Assembly (NCBI GenBank): GCA_902729315.2
Contig: LR746264.1
Location: 188,501 to 252,500 of the forward strand
Source: Spirodela intermedia
Lineage: Eukaryota > Streptophyta > Magnoliopsida > Alismatales > Araceae
Direction: 5' to 3'
Length of the DNA stretch: 64,000 bases
Made by a program: the position numbers and the translations under genes. Every line of letters starts with the position of its first letter. Position 1 is the stretch's first letter. Below are positions 9,838 through 20,834 of the stretch, in pieces. Below the pieces are notes generated by a model, which saw nothing but the letters and a program-made list of their open reading frames with translations, did not search any database and was not told the DNA's origin.

Positions 9838-11325
9838 ATGGCGACCCGCCTGCGCAGATCCTTTCCCCCCATTTTATCCTCTCCATCCGCCTCCAGACGG
9901 CTGAGCAGCGGCGGCGCTGGCAAGGGGGCAGAAGACGACGCCGTGGTCGCCGACGTGATCTCCGTCCTAAGAGAGCAGCGATGCCGGAGCCGGTGGGGCT
10001 TCCTCAGATCCCTCTACGGAGCCACGGGGTTCACCTCCGAGCAGGCGACCCAGATCACCCTCGGCCTGCGGAGCAACCCGCGGCTGGCTTTTCGCTTCTT
10101 CCGGTGGTCGGAGGCGTCTTCTCTCTGCCACCACGACCTCTCCTCCTACGCTGCCATGGTCCACGTCCTCGCCCGCGCCCGCCTCAGATCCGCCGCCGTC
10201 TCTCTCATCCACTCCGCCATCCTGCTCGTCTCCGGCCGCGGCGGCGGCAGGCGAGAGGGTGAGGACGCGCCTAGAGAGGTTCTCGCGGCCCTCGTCAAGT
10301 CCTACCGTGTCTGCGATTCCACTCCGCTGGCCTTCGACCTGCTGGTTAGGGCATGCCTTCAGGCCAGGCGTGTCGACCAGGCGGTGGAGATCGTCGGCAA
10401 GCTCAGGAAAAGGGCCATCTTCCCCACCGTCTCCACCTGCAACGAGCTGATACGCACAGTCTCAGCGGCCAGAGGAGCCGCCGCCGGGCTCGCCATCTAC
10501 GAAGAGCTCTTCGGAGCCGGCGATGGCGGGGGACGGCCCAGGGGGAGCATTTCTCCCAATGTGCAGACCTTCAACGCCCTTCTCCTTGCGTTCAACAGGG
10601 AGGGCAGATCGGGAGACGGCGGCGAGAGAATCCGAAGAGACATGGAAAGGTACACCTGCAGGCCGAACTGCTTCACCTACAGCATTCTAATGGCGGGGCT
10701 CTGCGAAGGTGGAAGAGTTGAGGCGGCGAAGGCCCTCTTCCGAGAGATGGCAGCGGAGGGAATCAAACCCGACGCGACGGCGTACAACACCGTGATTGGC
10801 GGCCTCTGCGGGGCCGGAGAGATGGGGAGAGCAGAGGAGCTCTTCCGGGCAATGACACTGGAAGGGATCGACCCCACGTCCACAAGCTACGAGAAGCTGA
10901 TCGCCGGTCACTGCACGGCGGGGGACGTCGGCGGTGCCGCCGACCTGTACGAGGAAATGCTCAGGAAGGGTTTCAGGCCGGAGGGCTCCACAGTGGGGCG
11001 GCTCATCGATGCACTCTGCGAGAAGGGAAGAGTTGCAGAGGGGCTGCGCTTGCTGAGGAGGGAGATGGAAAGCGTGGGGGGCCTCTTCGCCCCCTCCCGG
11101 GAGATGTTCCTCTCTCTGATCAAGGGACTCTGCCAAGAAGGAAAGGTGGAGGAGGGGCTGAAGTTGCAGGCAGAGATGGCCGGGAGGGGATTCCAGGCCG
11201 ACTCGGAGATTTACAGAGCTTTCCTCGACGGGTACCTGCGACGGGGCGATGCTCTGCTTGCAGGGAAACTGAGAGACGAAATGCTCAGCCGAGGATTAGC
11301 ACCTGGACGAGAACCGGATACGTGA
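9838..11325 (+). CDS. P-class pentatricopeptide repeat protein, At2g15980-like
   Basis: Intron-less 495-residue P-class PPR protein, predicted to bind an organellar RNA. The N-terminal 30 residues are Arg/Ser-rich and look like a transit peptide. Then come RSRWGFLRSLYGATGF, FRFFRWSEASSLCHHDLSSY and a series of 35-residue P repeats (VSTCNELIRTVS, CFTYSILMAGLCEGGRVEAA, TAYNTVIGGLCGAGEMGRAE, TSYEKLIAGHCTAGDVGGAA, EMFLSLIKGLCQEGKVEEG). From memory the order and wording match Arabidopsis At2g15980. The open frame extends upstream of 9838, but the family-like start is this ATG. In contrast to its divergent neighbour it has no E or DYW extension. The two adjacent PPR genes therefore belong to different subclasses and are not a recent duplication. 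Confidence 0.9.
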   Translation: MATRLRRSFPPILSSPSASRRLSSGGAGKGAEDDAVVADVISVLREQRCRSRWGFLRSLYGATGFTSEQATQITLGLRSNPRLAFRFFRWSEASSLCHHDLSSYAAMVHVLARARLRSAAVSLIHSAILLVSGRGGGRREGEDAPREVLAALVKSYRVCDSTPLAFDLLVRACLQARRVDQAVEIVGKLRKRAIFPTVSTCNELIRTVSAARGAAAGLAIYEELFGAGDGGGRPRGSISPNVQTFNALLLAFNREGRSGDGGERIRRDMERYTCRPNCFTYSILMAGLCEGGRVEAAKALFREMAAEGIKPDATAYNTVIGGLCGAGEMGRAEELFRAMTLEGIDPTSTSYEKLIAGHCTAGDVGGAADLYEEMLRKGFRPEGSTVGRLIDALCEKGRVAEGLRLLRREMESVGGLFAPSREMFLSLIKGLCQEGKVEEGLKLQAEMAGRGFQADSEIYRAFLDGYLRRGDALLAGKLRDEMLSRGLAPGREPDT

Positions 11326-12852
11326 AGGCCCGCCGCCAGAGAGCTGATTCCTCGCTAGTCAAGGGGAGGAATCCACAGAAGAGATCACCAGGAGGACGAC
11401 GATCGCCATGAAGATGGAGCAGTGGTCTACCACCTTCAGCGAGCCTTTTTACCAGGAAGCTATAGATGGTAAGGAACATCATGGAGATGCCACTCTGCGA
11501 GTTCATGCATTGAGGTCGGGGTAGCCGTCGATTCCGACGGATTGTTTAGAGAAAATAGAGTCTGGTCAGGCTTCTTCTCCGGTGATAATCGCAGTCCCTT
11601 CCGGCCGGACAGAATTAATCATCGCAAGCTCGGATTCATGAAGAAGGTCGTGTAAAAAGTATGAGAATTAATCGCCGCTTCAGCCCCACCCCTTCTCTCT
11701 CGTCTGTCTCTCCCGACAGGAAGAAGAGGACCGCGGCGACGAGAACCAGAAGAGAATGATGATGATGATAATGATCCGGGCATTAGGGCACACGAGATTG
11801 GTCGAGCTAGAACAGTCTGCATCCATACAAGGTTCTACATTTAAAGCCGCTTCGATTCCTCCAACCCAACCCAACAGCCAGAAACGAACGTTCGGCATGC
11901 ATAAGCGGGTTCATCTCCGAGAATCAGGCAGAGGTGAACCACCCCGCCATGGTGCTGAACCCTGTTTCTTGAGCGCACATATGCAGACTAGTCATCTTCG
12001 GACTAGGCGAAGACATGATTCCAACTCACTACTTCCTGCGCAGAAGAACTCCTTTAGAGCCTCCCACAACATGCCACTGAAGAAAACATGGATAATGCTG
12101 CCGATACATCGACTGCATACACGATTCATTTTCCTCGGAGAAGGGCAAGAACGTGATCCAAACTCCCCAAACAGAGCTCGTTGAAATTCCCAATTAGCCA
12201 TCCGAGTCTTGCCATAAATAAGTTGTTGACCAGGAACAGGTAAACTGATAGAGAGCCGTATGTATTGGGTGGGCATGGATAATGATCAGGAATCTATCTC
12301 TACGGATAAACATCAGATACCATCCCCTCCCCGGATAAAAGTAATGGTTCATAACCGTGCTCAATCTGCAACAGAGTCCTACTTGCCCTTCTCTCTCTCC
12401 TGATTCTCGATCAATTTCCGATGTAGACATCGATGAACTTCTTCTATGATTTCGAATCTAATTCTAAGGTTCTTACCGCTACATGGAAAAAAAGAAAAAA
12501 AAACGCATTTTTTGACACAATTAAAGTGGGGTGGTTTGATTTTGCATATGGAACTGGTGCTCTCGCACCTCGAAACCCATTTGATCCCTGGAGAATACCA
12601 AGCTTATCAAACGAAGGACGCTCGATCGCTGAGCGCAGCAATACTCTCAAACATTAGGACGAGAAGATGGATTAATTGCAAAACCCAGAAGAAATATTCA
12701 TATCGACGACGAGATCGTACATGTAAGGATGATCTGGGTCCTCTCTTTTTTCTTTTTTTTCCTGGGTATCGTCGATGTTCAAAAGGAAAGCCCCCGATCC
12801 TACCCGGATATAAAATCAAAGGAACAGCGAAAACTCACAAGGACGGGAGGAA
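11326..12852. other. Intergenic region, no gene confidently assigned
   Basis: No conserved family recognised. Two minus-strand stretches look weakly coding. At 11359-11445 an AG-preceded frame reads a hydrophobic 28-residue tail (GSLKVVDHCSIF..) ending in TGA. Around 12150-12250 a hydrophobic frame (NNLFMARLGWLIGNF) also ends in a stop. They could be exons of a small membrane-protein gene transcribed leftwards, but I could not join them or find a start. An AT-rich stretch with poly-A/T runs lies around 12480-12530 and 12745-12765. Confidence 0.35.
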
Positions 12853-13014
12853 CTAGAGCTCGAGGCGCAGTTCCTCCTTCTCCTTGGTGAGGAGGTGGAG
12901 GATGATGGGCGTCACCCGGATGGCGGCGATCACGGCCCCCATTATGGCCAGATGGGTCTTCAGCTGCCTGTGAGCCGCGGCCTTGTCCGGCCTCCGGATC
13001 GCCCCAAGAAACAT
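12853..13014 (-). CDS. TOM6: TOM6, small subunit of the mitochondrial protein import receptor complex
   Basis: A 53-residue protein. The reading frame begins MFLGAIRRPDKAAAHRQL, has a hydrophobic tail-anchor helix (HLAIMGAVIAAIRVTPIIL) and ends KEELRLEL before TAG. This matches the plant TOM6 pattern: MFxG..RKPDKA at the start, a conserved RTH/KTH before one membrane span, and KxELxx at the end; Arabidopsis TOM6 is 54 residues. TOM6 stabilises the general import pore TOM40 in the outer mitochondrial membrane. The start lies a few bases after an AG-rich splice-acceptor-like sequence, so the 5' leader may contain an intron, as in other small TOM genes. It sits 587 bp downstream of the UPF0114 gene on the same strand. 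The small size makes it easy to miss. Confidence 0.85.
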   Translation of the reverse strand: MFLGAIRRPDKAAAHRQLKTHLAIMGAVIAAIRVTPIILHLLTKEKEELRLEL

Positions 13015-13601
13015 CTCTCCCGGCCGAGCTGCTCCGCCGCCCTCTTCTCCTCGGTCCGGCTACTGCAACAGAGAGAACCCAGAAGAAAGACGACCGAACG
13101 CCGAACCCTAACCGGGGAGCTCCTCATCTAGGCGAGACGAAGATGTCTCGCCAGCAGCCGTCTGATGGCGGCCCTGCGGAGATAATCGGCGAGATCCTTC
13201 TCTAGGTGGGCCGTCCGATCAGTGGGGCTAGCCCGAAAATCCCAACCTCATGCCTACGATTTGATTGATGGCGCCCAAAAATCTTACTAGAAAACCCAGT
13301 AAAAAGGAGTCAAATTTTTACAGACTTCGACGGATCATCAGGCAGAAAATGAGCACGAAACTCGCTGATAGCAACAGAAGGATCTTCAGACTCGATCGAT
13401 TTTTTTCTTCACCCTAAGTAAGAAAGCACAATGGAAGCGGAAAATGGGAAAAATCGTTCGATTTCTCTCCCTCTCTGCCTGCGATGGGGTTGCGCGATGA
13501 ACAGCGACGCCCACAGGGATCATCGCCGCCGCCGCCGCTGCCGATGGGGTCTTGGCCCCTTCGTTAAGCAGATGCCTCATATCTTCATTCAATGGATCTA
13601 G

Positions 13602-15295
13602 CTATGTGGATACTCCCAGTTCTTCGCCTGCGGGGATTCGCCGCCTGTGGCGGAGGCGAGAGAGGAGGAAGATGCCGGCGGAGGAGAAAAAGATGGAGGC
13701 TGCGAAGCAGGCGAGGTCCAGGCCATTCGTCAGAGGCACGCTCTTGAACTTCTCGACGAGGCCCGTTTGGAGTAGCATCACCACCGCCCGCCCAAGCTCG
13801 GCCTTCGCCTCCGACGGGCGCTCCATCTCCATGCAGGGGGGGCGCGTCTGGAACACGGCAAAGAAGAAGGGTTTAGGCCTCAGTATGCCACCTACTGCGA
13901 TGGAATTATCCGAGCATGCTCATTATCTGGTTACAGTCATAGGATAATGATATAAAGTTTTCCATTATAAGGCCCAAATTAACTTAGAGAAAAAGATGAA
14001 ATATTTTAGCTCAGATTATTAATTAGTGGAGATTACTCGCATTTTATTTCTGATTTCTGGTCGGGTGGACGAGGAAGCTAACCTTGTGAGGTGAGACAGC
14101 GGGAGCCCGGGAGATCGGCCATCGGTTGAGTCCCTTGCTTCCTCCTGAGCTGACGAACATGGTGTAGAGCCCCATGCCGAAGTAGAGCATGGCCGATCCG
14201 ACGAGGAAGCTCTCTGCGATGAGCGACGAGGGATGGTGCATCAGGGACGAAGATCGACCAACCAAAAATCATCCAACAAGAGAGAGAGAGAGAGAGAACG
14301 GGGCCCGTCACTCCTGCTGACACTTGTAGCACATACTTCTATCTCATTATCTGTGAAACCTATGGTTTTAAAAGGTCGTGTCCTAGCCTGACGAGGAAAA
14401 CTGCAGCTTCGGGTTTACCTGTGGCTTCAATGAGCAGGGTCATCACCTCTCCTGCCTGCTCCAACCTCTCCCAGCTCCCATAATATCGGTGGAGAAATGC
14501 CGCCCATACGAGGAAGCATCCCTGCAACATCCCACGAAGTGATGAAGATTTTCTTATCGATCATAGATCAGATGGATCAATGGGCGGGATCAAGCCGATC
14601 TCCCTACCTCCACGAAGCACAAGATGGAGCCCACAAGGGTTCCGGCGACGCCAATTAACGCGAAGAATCGGCAGCCGACGATGCCCTGCATGGCCAAACA
14701 GCATAAACATCTCAGAACTCCCCCTTCTCGCAATTTCCGCCTCTTCTTTCACCATCCATCTTCATCTGTGTGTGTGTGTGTGTGTGTGTGTCTCTCTCTC
14801 TCTCTCTCTCTCCCCCTCTCTGGTGGATATCTCTTACCTAATAGGATTCTGAGGCGGAGCGGTGGGCCAAGTTCGAGCCTTGTAGACTGGGTTTGGGCGT
14901 GAGGGGGCCCGCGATCAAGTATCGGGGAAGAGGGAAAATAAAATGAATAAAAAACCCACATTTTCCACCATTGTCTCTGCATGCAGCTCCCACCTTCGTT
15001 TTCTCTCCTTCACCTCGCTCCACAGGAACCCTAGAAGGGCTGCCGATGCATCTGCCGCGAGAGCGTAGAGATCCTTGTTCTCCTCCTGGGCCTTCTCCAC
15101 AGCCACGTAAGCCTTCGCCGGAGAAGCCACCCTCCGAACGGCCATCCTCCTCGCCGGAGAGGAGAACGACGACGACCCAACAGTCGACATCCCCAGAGAT
15201 GAGGAGCAAGAGGAGGAGGATGAGGACGACGGCGGGGAAATAGCAGAACGAAGAAACGGAGGATGCGGGCGGAGAGATCCACTTGAGGCGGCCAT
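13602..15295 (-). CDS. UPF0114-family membrane protein, predicted plastid-targeted
   Basis: Five exons inferred: 15014-15295, 14608-14685, 14419-14521, 14083-14213 and 13602-13847, all phase-consistent and coding for 279 residues. Exon 1 is a Ser-rich plastid-type transit region. Exons 2-4 give three hydrophobic segments (CRFFALIGVAGTLVGSILCF, CFLVWAAFLHRYYG, SFLVGSAMLYFGMGLYTMFV) joined by TLLIEAT, the usual UPF0114 spacing. The last exon carries KAELGRAVVMLLQTGLVEKF, then PLTNGLDLACFAASIFFSSA, the conserved C-terminus. The family (bacterial YqhA, plant At5g13720/At4g19390-like) has no established biochemical role. The donor after exon 1 is the least certain border: the usual IEKVIF-like lead-in before the first helix is not obvious. 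The gene is divergent from the COA6-like gene, with 689 bp between starts. Confidence 0.8.
14766..14812. repeat. (TG)n(TC)n compound microsatellite in an intron
   Basis: A (TG)n run to about 14790 is followed directly by a (TC)n run to 14812, within the first intron of the UPF0114 gene. Confidence 0.95.
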
Positions 15296-15984
15296 TTCCC
15301 CTCCCCTTCTCTCTCCTCAGCTCCGGTTTACTTCAGAAGGAAGCTACCGATCTGTAGAGGGTTTATATAGTCCGAGCCAGCCGGGAAGAAGAAGAGGAGG
15401 AGAGGGGGAGAGAAGATTCTGTGGGAATATTTGGAGGGTTGGTGGCTGAGAAGGGACGGAAGCTGCGCCGGCGAGTTCCAGGTGGAGGAATTGTCGTCAG
15501 ACACGAAACCTCCGGCCGGTCGCGGCGAAGGGGACGTCGTCCCTGCACTCGAACACGTGTCGCTCCTCCTCCGTCGTCGGAAGGCGAAAATCGGCGCCGC
15601 CGGTAAAGGAAAAGAGCGGTCCGATCCGGCCGGCCGGCGGACCGCCGACGGCGGAGGTGTTGGAACGCTTTTTGCCGCACGTGAGTGACGTGTACGTAAT
15701 AAAAGTGCCAACGTGGCTGGATCCAAAGTCCCGCACTGGGAAATGATTATCATTAATTTAAATGTAATTATTTGCCCATTTATAACAAAATATTAAGGGG
15801 GCAAAGATTAGCAGGTGTGAAACAAGGATTCTCGCATCGCAGGGTTTGGGCATACCCATCCGACGGTCTATAATGCACCGGTTTCGCGTCCCTGGCTGGT
15901 GCCACGTGTGCGCGGCCTCTCCCTCTCTTCTCCCCTTCTGGCCCCCGCCGCCCGGCGACGCTGCGAGACTTGGCGCCGGCCGCC

Positions 15985-16550
15985 ATGAGAGGAGATCCAG
16001 AGATCCCGGGGAAGATCTACCCCGATGTGCTCTCCGAAGCCAGAAAGGCGTGCTACACGGTCTCTCTCTCTCTCTCCCTCTTTCTCTCTCTCTCTCTAGC
16101 TGCTCCCCCATAGTTGCCCTCTTCTCTCATCGCATCGTCTATCACCCATCGTTCGCTGTGGTTCAGGCGAGGGATGCTTTCTACGCCTGCCTGGAGAAGG
16201 AAACCGGCAGGAAAAATACGGAGAGCGGCTACTCCGGGCTGCTTTACCCCGCCGAATGTGCTCAATCGAGGGCCGACTACGTCAAACAGTGCCGTCCCGC
16301 ATGGGTAATATACGCTCGGAAGAGGGGGAGGATTCCGCAGATCTTCTCCCAATCCTCCCGTCCCTCCCTTTGCGGGAAGATATTTCTCTGCTCTTTTCGT
16401 TGTATTCATTCGCCTTGATGCTGTTCTTGGTAGGTCAAGCATTTCGACAAGCTCGCTGCCACGAACAAGAAGGTGAAGAGGCTCCTCGACGACGACGACC
16501 CTCGGAGAGGTCCCATTTCCCTCCCGCAGCCCTTCGTCTTCAAGCCCTGA
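15985..16550 (+). CDS. COA6-like CHCH protein, cytochrome c oxidase assembly factor
   Basis: Three exons, 15985-16059, 16167-16304 and 16434-16550, join in phase 0 at each border and encode 109 residues. Exon 2 begins ARDAFYACLEKETG and ends CAQSRADYVKQCRPAW; exon 3 begins VKHFDKLAATNKKVKRLLDD and ends SLPQPFVFKP. The paired cysteines (C-x-n-C in two helices) and the W-V-K-H-F-D motif are those of COA6/Cox12-like proteins, which act in the mitochondrial intermembrane space in copper delivery to COX2. From memory the plant homolog is At5g58005. The first donor (ACG then GTCTCT) is weak but phase-correct. A CACGTG G-box lies at 15903-15908, 77 bp before the start. Family confidence is high; the mechanistic role comes from yeast and human homologs. 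Confidence 0.87.
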
Positions 16551-18628
16551 CTGCTCCTCGGGTCTTCTTTTCTCCGGCACAGATGCGAATTGCTGGTCCA
16601 TGCGCGGATTCCCATCACCACGAGTTCTCTGCGCTTCAGCTGATCCTGCTTCACAGAAATCTCATTCTCTTCTGTGAAATTGGGTTTCGATGAAATGGAA
16701 GAAAAGGAGATTTCCCTTATATGGAAATCTTGTACGCCGAGGGTCATTGACTTTTCTCGAATGCGTGAGTGACGAACACATGTTTAACCATTTTAGGGAT
16801 TTCTTCCTGCGTTCTGCCCTGCTGTATTTGACCATCTGGACGGATGCTGGTGGGAAATTGTTTCCCTGTGAGGTGCCTGTTCTTGATAGTCTGTAATTTC
16901 TTCGACAGACGCTTGCAAGACCATATTTTGGCCGGTATGTGAATCATTCTCAGATCACTGTGGACTTCTGGTTCATCGTCTTCGTTCACTATTTCCGCCG
17001 TGCGACGAGACCACCAAGGAGGGAGCAGCCGATGCTAGGTCTGATTTCTAGGTCGTGGGTCAGATGCTTGGTCGGATTTCGAAGCAGAATTCGCTCAAGA
17101 TAGTGAATCATTATAATGAATCGGCTGCAATCGAATAATATATAGCACGATCCGGAATCAAGTATCCCTTTCAAAAGAGTCTCCGTCGGTGCCCGAGCCT
17201 TCCATCCAAGCGGATTCAGGAATTAGGGCTTCGACATTTTCCTCCGGCGGGGGCGGAATGCGCGTTGATAGAACGATTCAAGTCGACAGGTTATCTCACC
17301 ACGAGCGATCCGAAAACCCATCGGCAGGTGGATTATCACCACCTTAGTTCTTCCCGTCATCGAGAAATTAGTCGCATACGACTTCGGATCGGGGGAAAGA
17401 CGAAGGGATGGAGGCATTCGGGAACTGGAATACAATACGATTAAGCTTCGGCAAAGGCATCGGCATCAGATCTTGAAGGTGGCATTCAGAATGAGTAGGA
17501 GGATTTGTATCATCAGCAACCATCAGATTTGGTTTTCACACTATCATCACCATGCCACACTTCTCCAACACGCATGGAGAAACCGGCGTGCCGAGCAAAG
17601 CAAGTCGGAGAAAGAAAAACGGACGGAGAACAGGGAGAAGAAGGCGACGAGCGACGAAAGAAGCGGCGGAAGGCGTAGCTGGCTCGGGGATTTCTCTCAG
17701 ACAAATGCCTCGATTAGTCCTCATGGGCAGATCGGACTCGTCATCTATGTATTATTTTCTTCATCACAGAGAAGCATCAGCACGAGCTAGAGCTCAACAA
17801 GGGAGAGATTGAACGGGAGGAGAGGAAGCTAGCGGCACAGCGAACGCTGAATCTCTTCGATGGGAAGTCTGAAGCCAACAAGAGAAGGCAGAGATTGAAG
17901 GCCGAGCGAGCTGAAGGATGAAGCGTCTGGTTTTATAGGAGAGGCAGAGAGAAAGAGAGAGGGTCCGTGGGGGCGGGGAGGGAGGGGCAGTGTCTAGGGT
18001 TAGGGGTCCGTCTGATTTCCGCGAGTGGCTAACGGCAGCCTGACGGCGTTAACTTCGTGCACGGGATGGTCCAATTTGGGCTGAACCAGGCCAGCCGGAA
18101 TCATTTCATTTGGGCCTGAAATCAGGGCCGGAAGGAATTAGGGGTCTGATTGGACAGGGGACTGCGAGAGAGGGGGCCCATCGCTCCTGCCACGTGTCGA
18201 CGACGTGCACGGGGCCCACTTCATTTCGGACACCTACGTGGTACACCTTGTCCTGGCTCAGGCCCGTCTGGTTTGTACTCCTTGCTCGCAGTGGTACTAG
18301 CTTGTGGCCAAGCCACGATGGGCCTCCCCGTTCGTGGTGGGCGTTCAAAGATGGGATCTTTACTCCCGGGCGGCGGCGGAGCGGATATACTACTCCTCCT
18401 TGCCCACCAATCGTCCACCCCCAACCTTATCCCCAGACCATCCAGCCATACAAATCCCCGCCCATTCTCTCTCCCCACCCTCTGAGAGAGATAGAGAGAG
18501 ATAGAGAGAGAGAGCCGGAGACAGATCCAGAGCCGGGAAGGGTGCCCGCCACGCGACCCCTCTCAGACCGGTCAGAGGGGGGGAGACTCTAGGGTTTGGG
18601 ATTGGAGGTGGAGGGTTGCTCTGCGGCG
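16551..18628. other. Intergenic region with a possible unassigned small spliced gene at 17.2-17.9 kb
   Basis: After the COA6-like gene there is no recognised family until PetM. Two plus-strand stretches preceded by AG look coding. 17293-17477 reads an open frame with IITTLVLPVIEKLVAYDFG then a basic helix and has no ATG. 17768-17920 reads a highly charged helix (ELELNKGEIEREERKLAAQ) and ends TGA at about 17920. Their phases do not join cleanly. A GA-rich leader (18482-18512) precedes PetM. Confidence 0.35.
18191..18196 (+). promoter_or_regulatory. G-box (CACGTG) upstream of PetM
   Basis: A perfect CACGTG in the context GCCACGTGTCG, 433 bp upstream of the PetM start. G-boxes bind bZIP/bHLH factors and are common in light-regulated photosynthesis promoters. 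Function here is inferred. Confidence 0.45.
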
Positions 18629-19012
18629 ATGGCGGCGTCTCTCTCCCCCGCGGCGCTCTCGGCTGTAGCCTCCGCCCCCAGGGCGGCGACGATGAGGAAG
18701 AAGGCCGGGTCCGCCGCCGTGTGCGTGGGGGAACTGGGCTCCTTCGGGGGGCTCAAGGCCCACAACGGCGTGTCCTCCCTCGGCCAGCGGGACTGCGCTG
18801 ACCGGTCGTTTGCAAGGATCGTCGGCTCCCTGAGGGCATCGGCGGCGGGGGGGAAGAAGGGCAGGGGCGGAGCGTTCTCCGCCACCTGCAACGCGTCGGA
18901 GGAGATATTTCGGATCGCCGCCATCATGAACGGGCTCGTCCTCGTCGGTGTCGCCGTGGGGTTCGTGCTCCTGCGAATCGAGGCGTGGGTGGAGGAATCG
19001 GAGGCGGAGTGA
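18629..19012 (+). CDS. PETM: PetM, cytochrome b6f complex subunit VII precursor
   Basis: Intron-less 127-residue precursor. Residues 1 to about 88 form a plastid transit peptide that includes the conserved [14 protein letters not shown] segment; a Gly/Arg-rich linker and [10 protein letters not shown] mark the processing region. The mature part is a single membrane helix ([20 protein letters not shown]) followed by [14 protein letters not shown]. This is the standard PetM pattern: a small single-span subunit of the thylakoid cytochrome b6f dimer that carries electrons between photosystem II and plastocyanin. The open frame starts upstream at 18596, but the family start is MAAS at 18629. The promoter holds a G-box. 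No anomaly seen. Confidence 0.88.
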   Translation: MAASLSPAALSAVASAPRAATMRKKAGSAAVCVGELGSFGGLKAHNGVSSLGQRDCADRSFARIVGSLRASAAGGKKGRGGAFSATCNASEEIFRIAAIMNGLVLVGVAVGFVLLRIEAWVEESEAE

Positions 19013-20800
19013 GGAGAGCTCCTCTCCTTCTTTTCCCAGACGGGGGAACCCCGGTTTGTACCGACGAGCAGCAAATCGGAGCCCAAATGGCCGCCATTCA
19101 TCGAGCTTCTCGCATTCACTCCACTGCGTTGCAGAAATTCCGTCCATCTTCTTCCATTTCCTGTTTATATATGCGTAGGATCAAGCGAAACACGATCCTC
19201 GAATATCTCTTACCCTCTCGTAGACCTGTTGCTTGTTATCTCAGATGGTGTGCTTCACGATTTTGAGCCGTTGTTGGTTGCGTTTCTGAGTCGCCTCGGG
19301 TTGCTGATTCCGCCCTGTGACGTAAACTAAATTGTGAGGTGAAGTGTGCGAGCTTGTTGAATTCGACGGAGACTAAGACGGATATGGGGGCTGCTTCAAT
19401 GCGCTTCGTTTACCTTGGAGCTCATATCTCCATATAAACTGATTTAAAGATGCCTACTTTACTTTATTTATTATTCATTTGGCCCATAACTTTATACGAC
19501 ATCTTTGATTGCACTCATTTTAATGGTCACGTTTGAAGACTTTGAGAGAATTGGTTTTTGGGTTTGTAGGGTGGGTTCACCTTCCTTTGAATATTTTGCT
19601 AAGGTGAGGGCCCCTTTGACGACATTGAAGCATGTCTCGCCATGTATATATGACGTAGATCACCCTTGGCAAACATTAACTACAACCTTTTTTTAAGTTT
19701 CATTAGACATTAACTACCAAGTGGTAGGTTTAGATCAAGTTGGATGAGATGATGGGCATACATGATTTGCAAACGATAATGATGGAATCTTGTTAAAGAG
19801 CCTTCACATGTCACCCAAATTAAATTTAAATGTACAATTACATTAGGTCTGTCTATTGTGATATGTTGGTTTAAGAGTTTTGATGTTGAAAAAAAATAAT
19901 AATAATAATATATTTTTTTATTCTACATATGTTGTTGTTACATTGACGATTGGATGAGGTTTGAAATTGTTATTTATAGTTCATTTATTTTTCGGATATG
20001 TTTTTCAACCATAAATATGAAAAAAGATCTATCAATGGATAGATCCATAAGAAGAAAATTTGATCCAAAACAAAAAAATAACAAAGAGAAATTATTGAAC
20101 AAGACAAGAAAATTGACTTAAGATCTATGGCAGTGGATCTAGTGGCTGACCCTAGTGGGTTGACTTAGTGAATCTACACAATTATTGTAAAGTCAAATTT
20201 AGAGAGATAAACTTGCCAAAAAAATTCACCATGTTGACTCATGGGTCAAACAAGCAATTGACAAATTAATCTCAAGAGAAAGAAAAACTAAAAACATATC
20301 CCATATCAAACACATTATATATCTCACACCATAGCAACCAATCTCAAGGCATCTTCTATCAAATCCTAGAATGTCAAAGCATCAAAATAATTAGAGAATA
20401 TCCTTTTAGAACATGCATAATGATTTGATCAAAAGTTTGTCAATCGAGTTGACTGACTAAGTAGACTAAAAAGTAAGTCAACCTAAAAATCAACTTATAG
20501 AATCTGTCATAAATCAGATCTCAATTATTTAAATTCCAATTATTAAGCTTTTGGGCTCTATAGATAGCACACCTCAAAAAACTTTTGAAAATAGTTGAAT
20601 GCTACATCAAGTTGATTAGATCATGATATAATTATCAATTTCTTTAAGTTGTAAATGTAATGATGTTTAAATTTTATTAAACATACAAAAGCCAATTGAA
20701 TCAATAATGTATCTTATTTAGTTAGAATAATTATTTGTAGGCAACTTAAGTTAGATTTTAGCTTACTAGCATAACATATCAAGAAGGGGTGTTGGATTTA

Positions 20801-20834
<34 letters not shown>

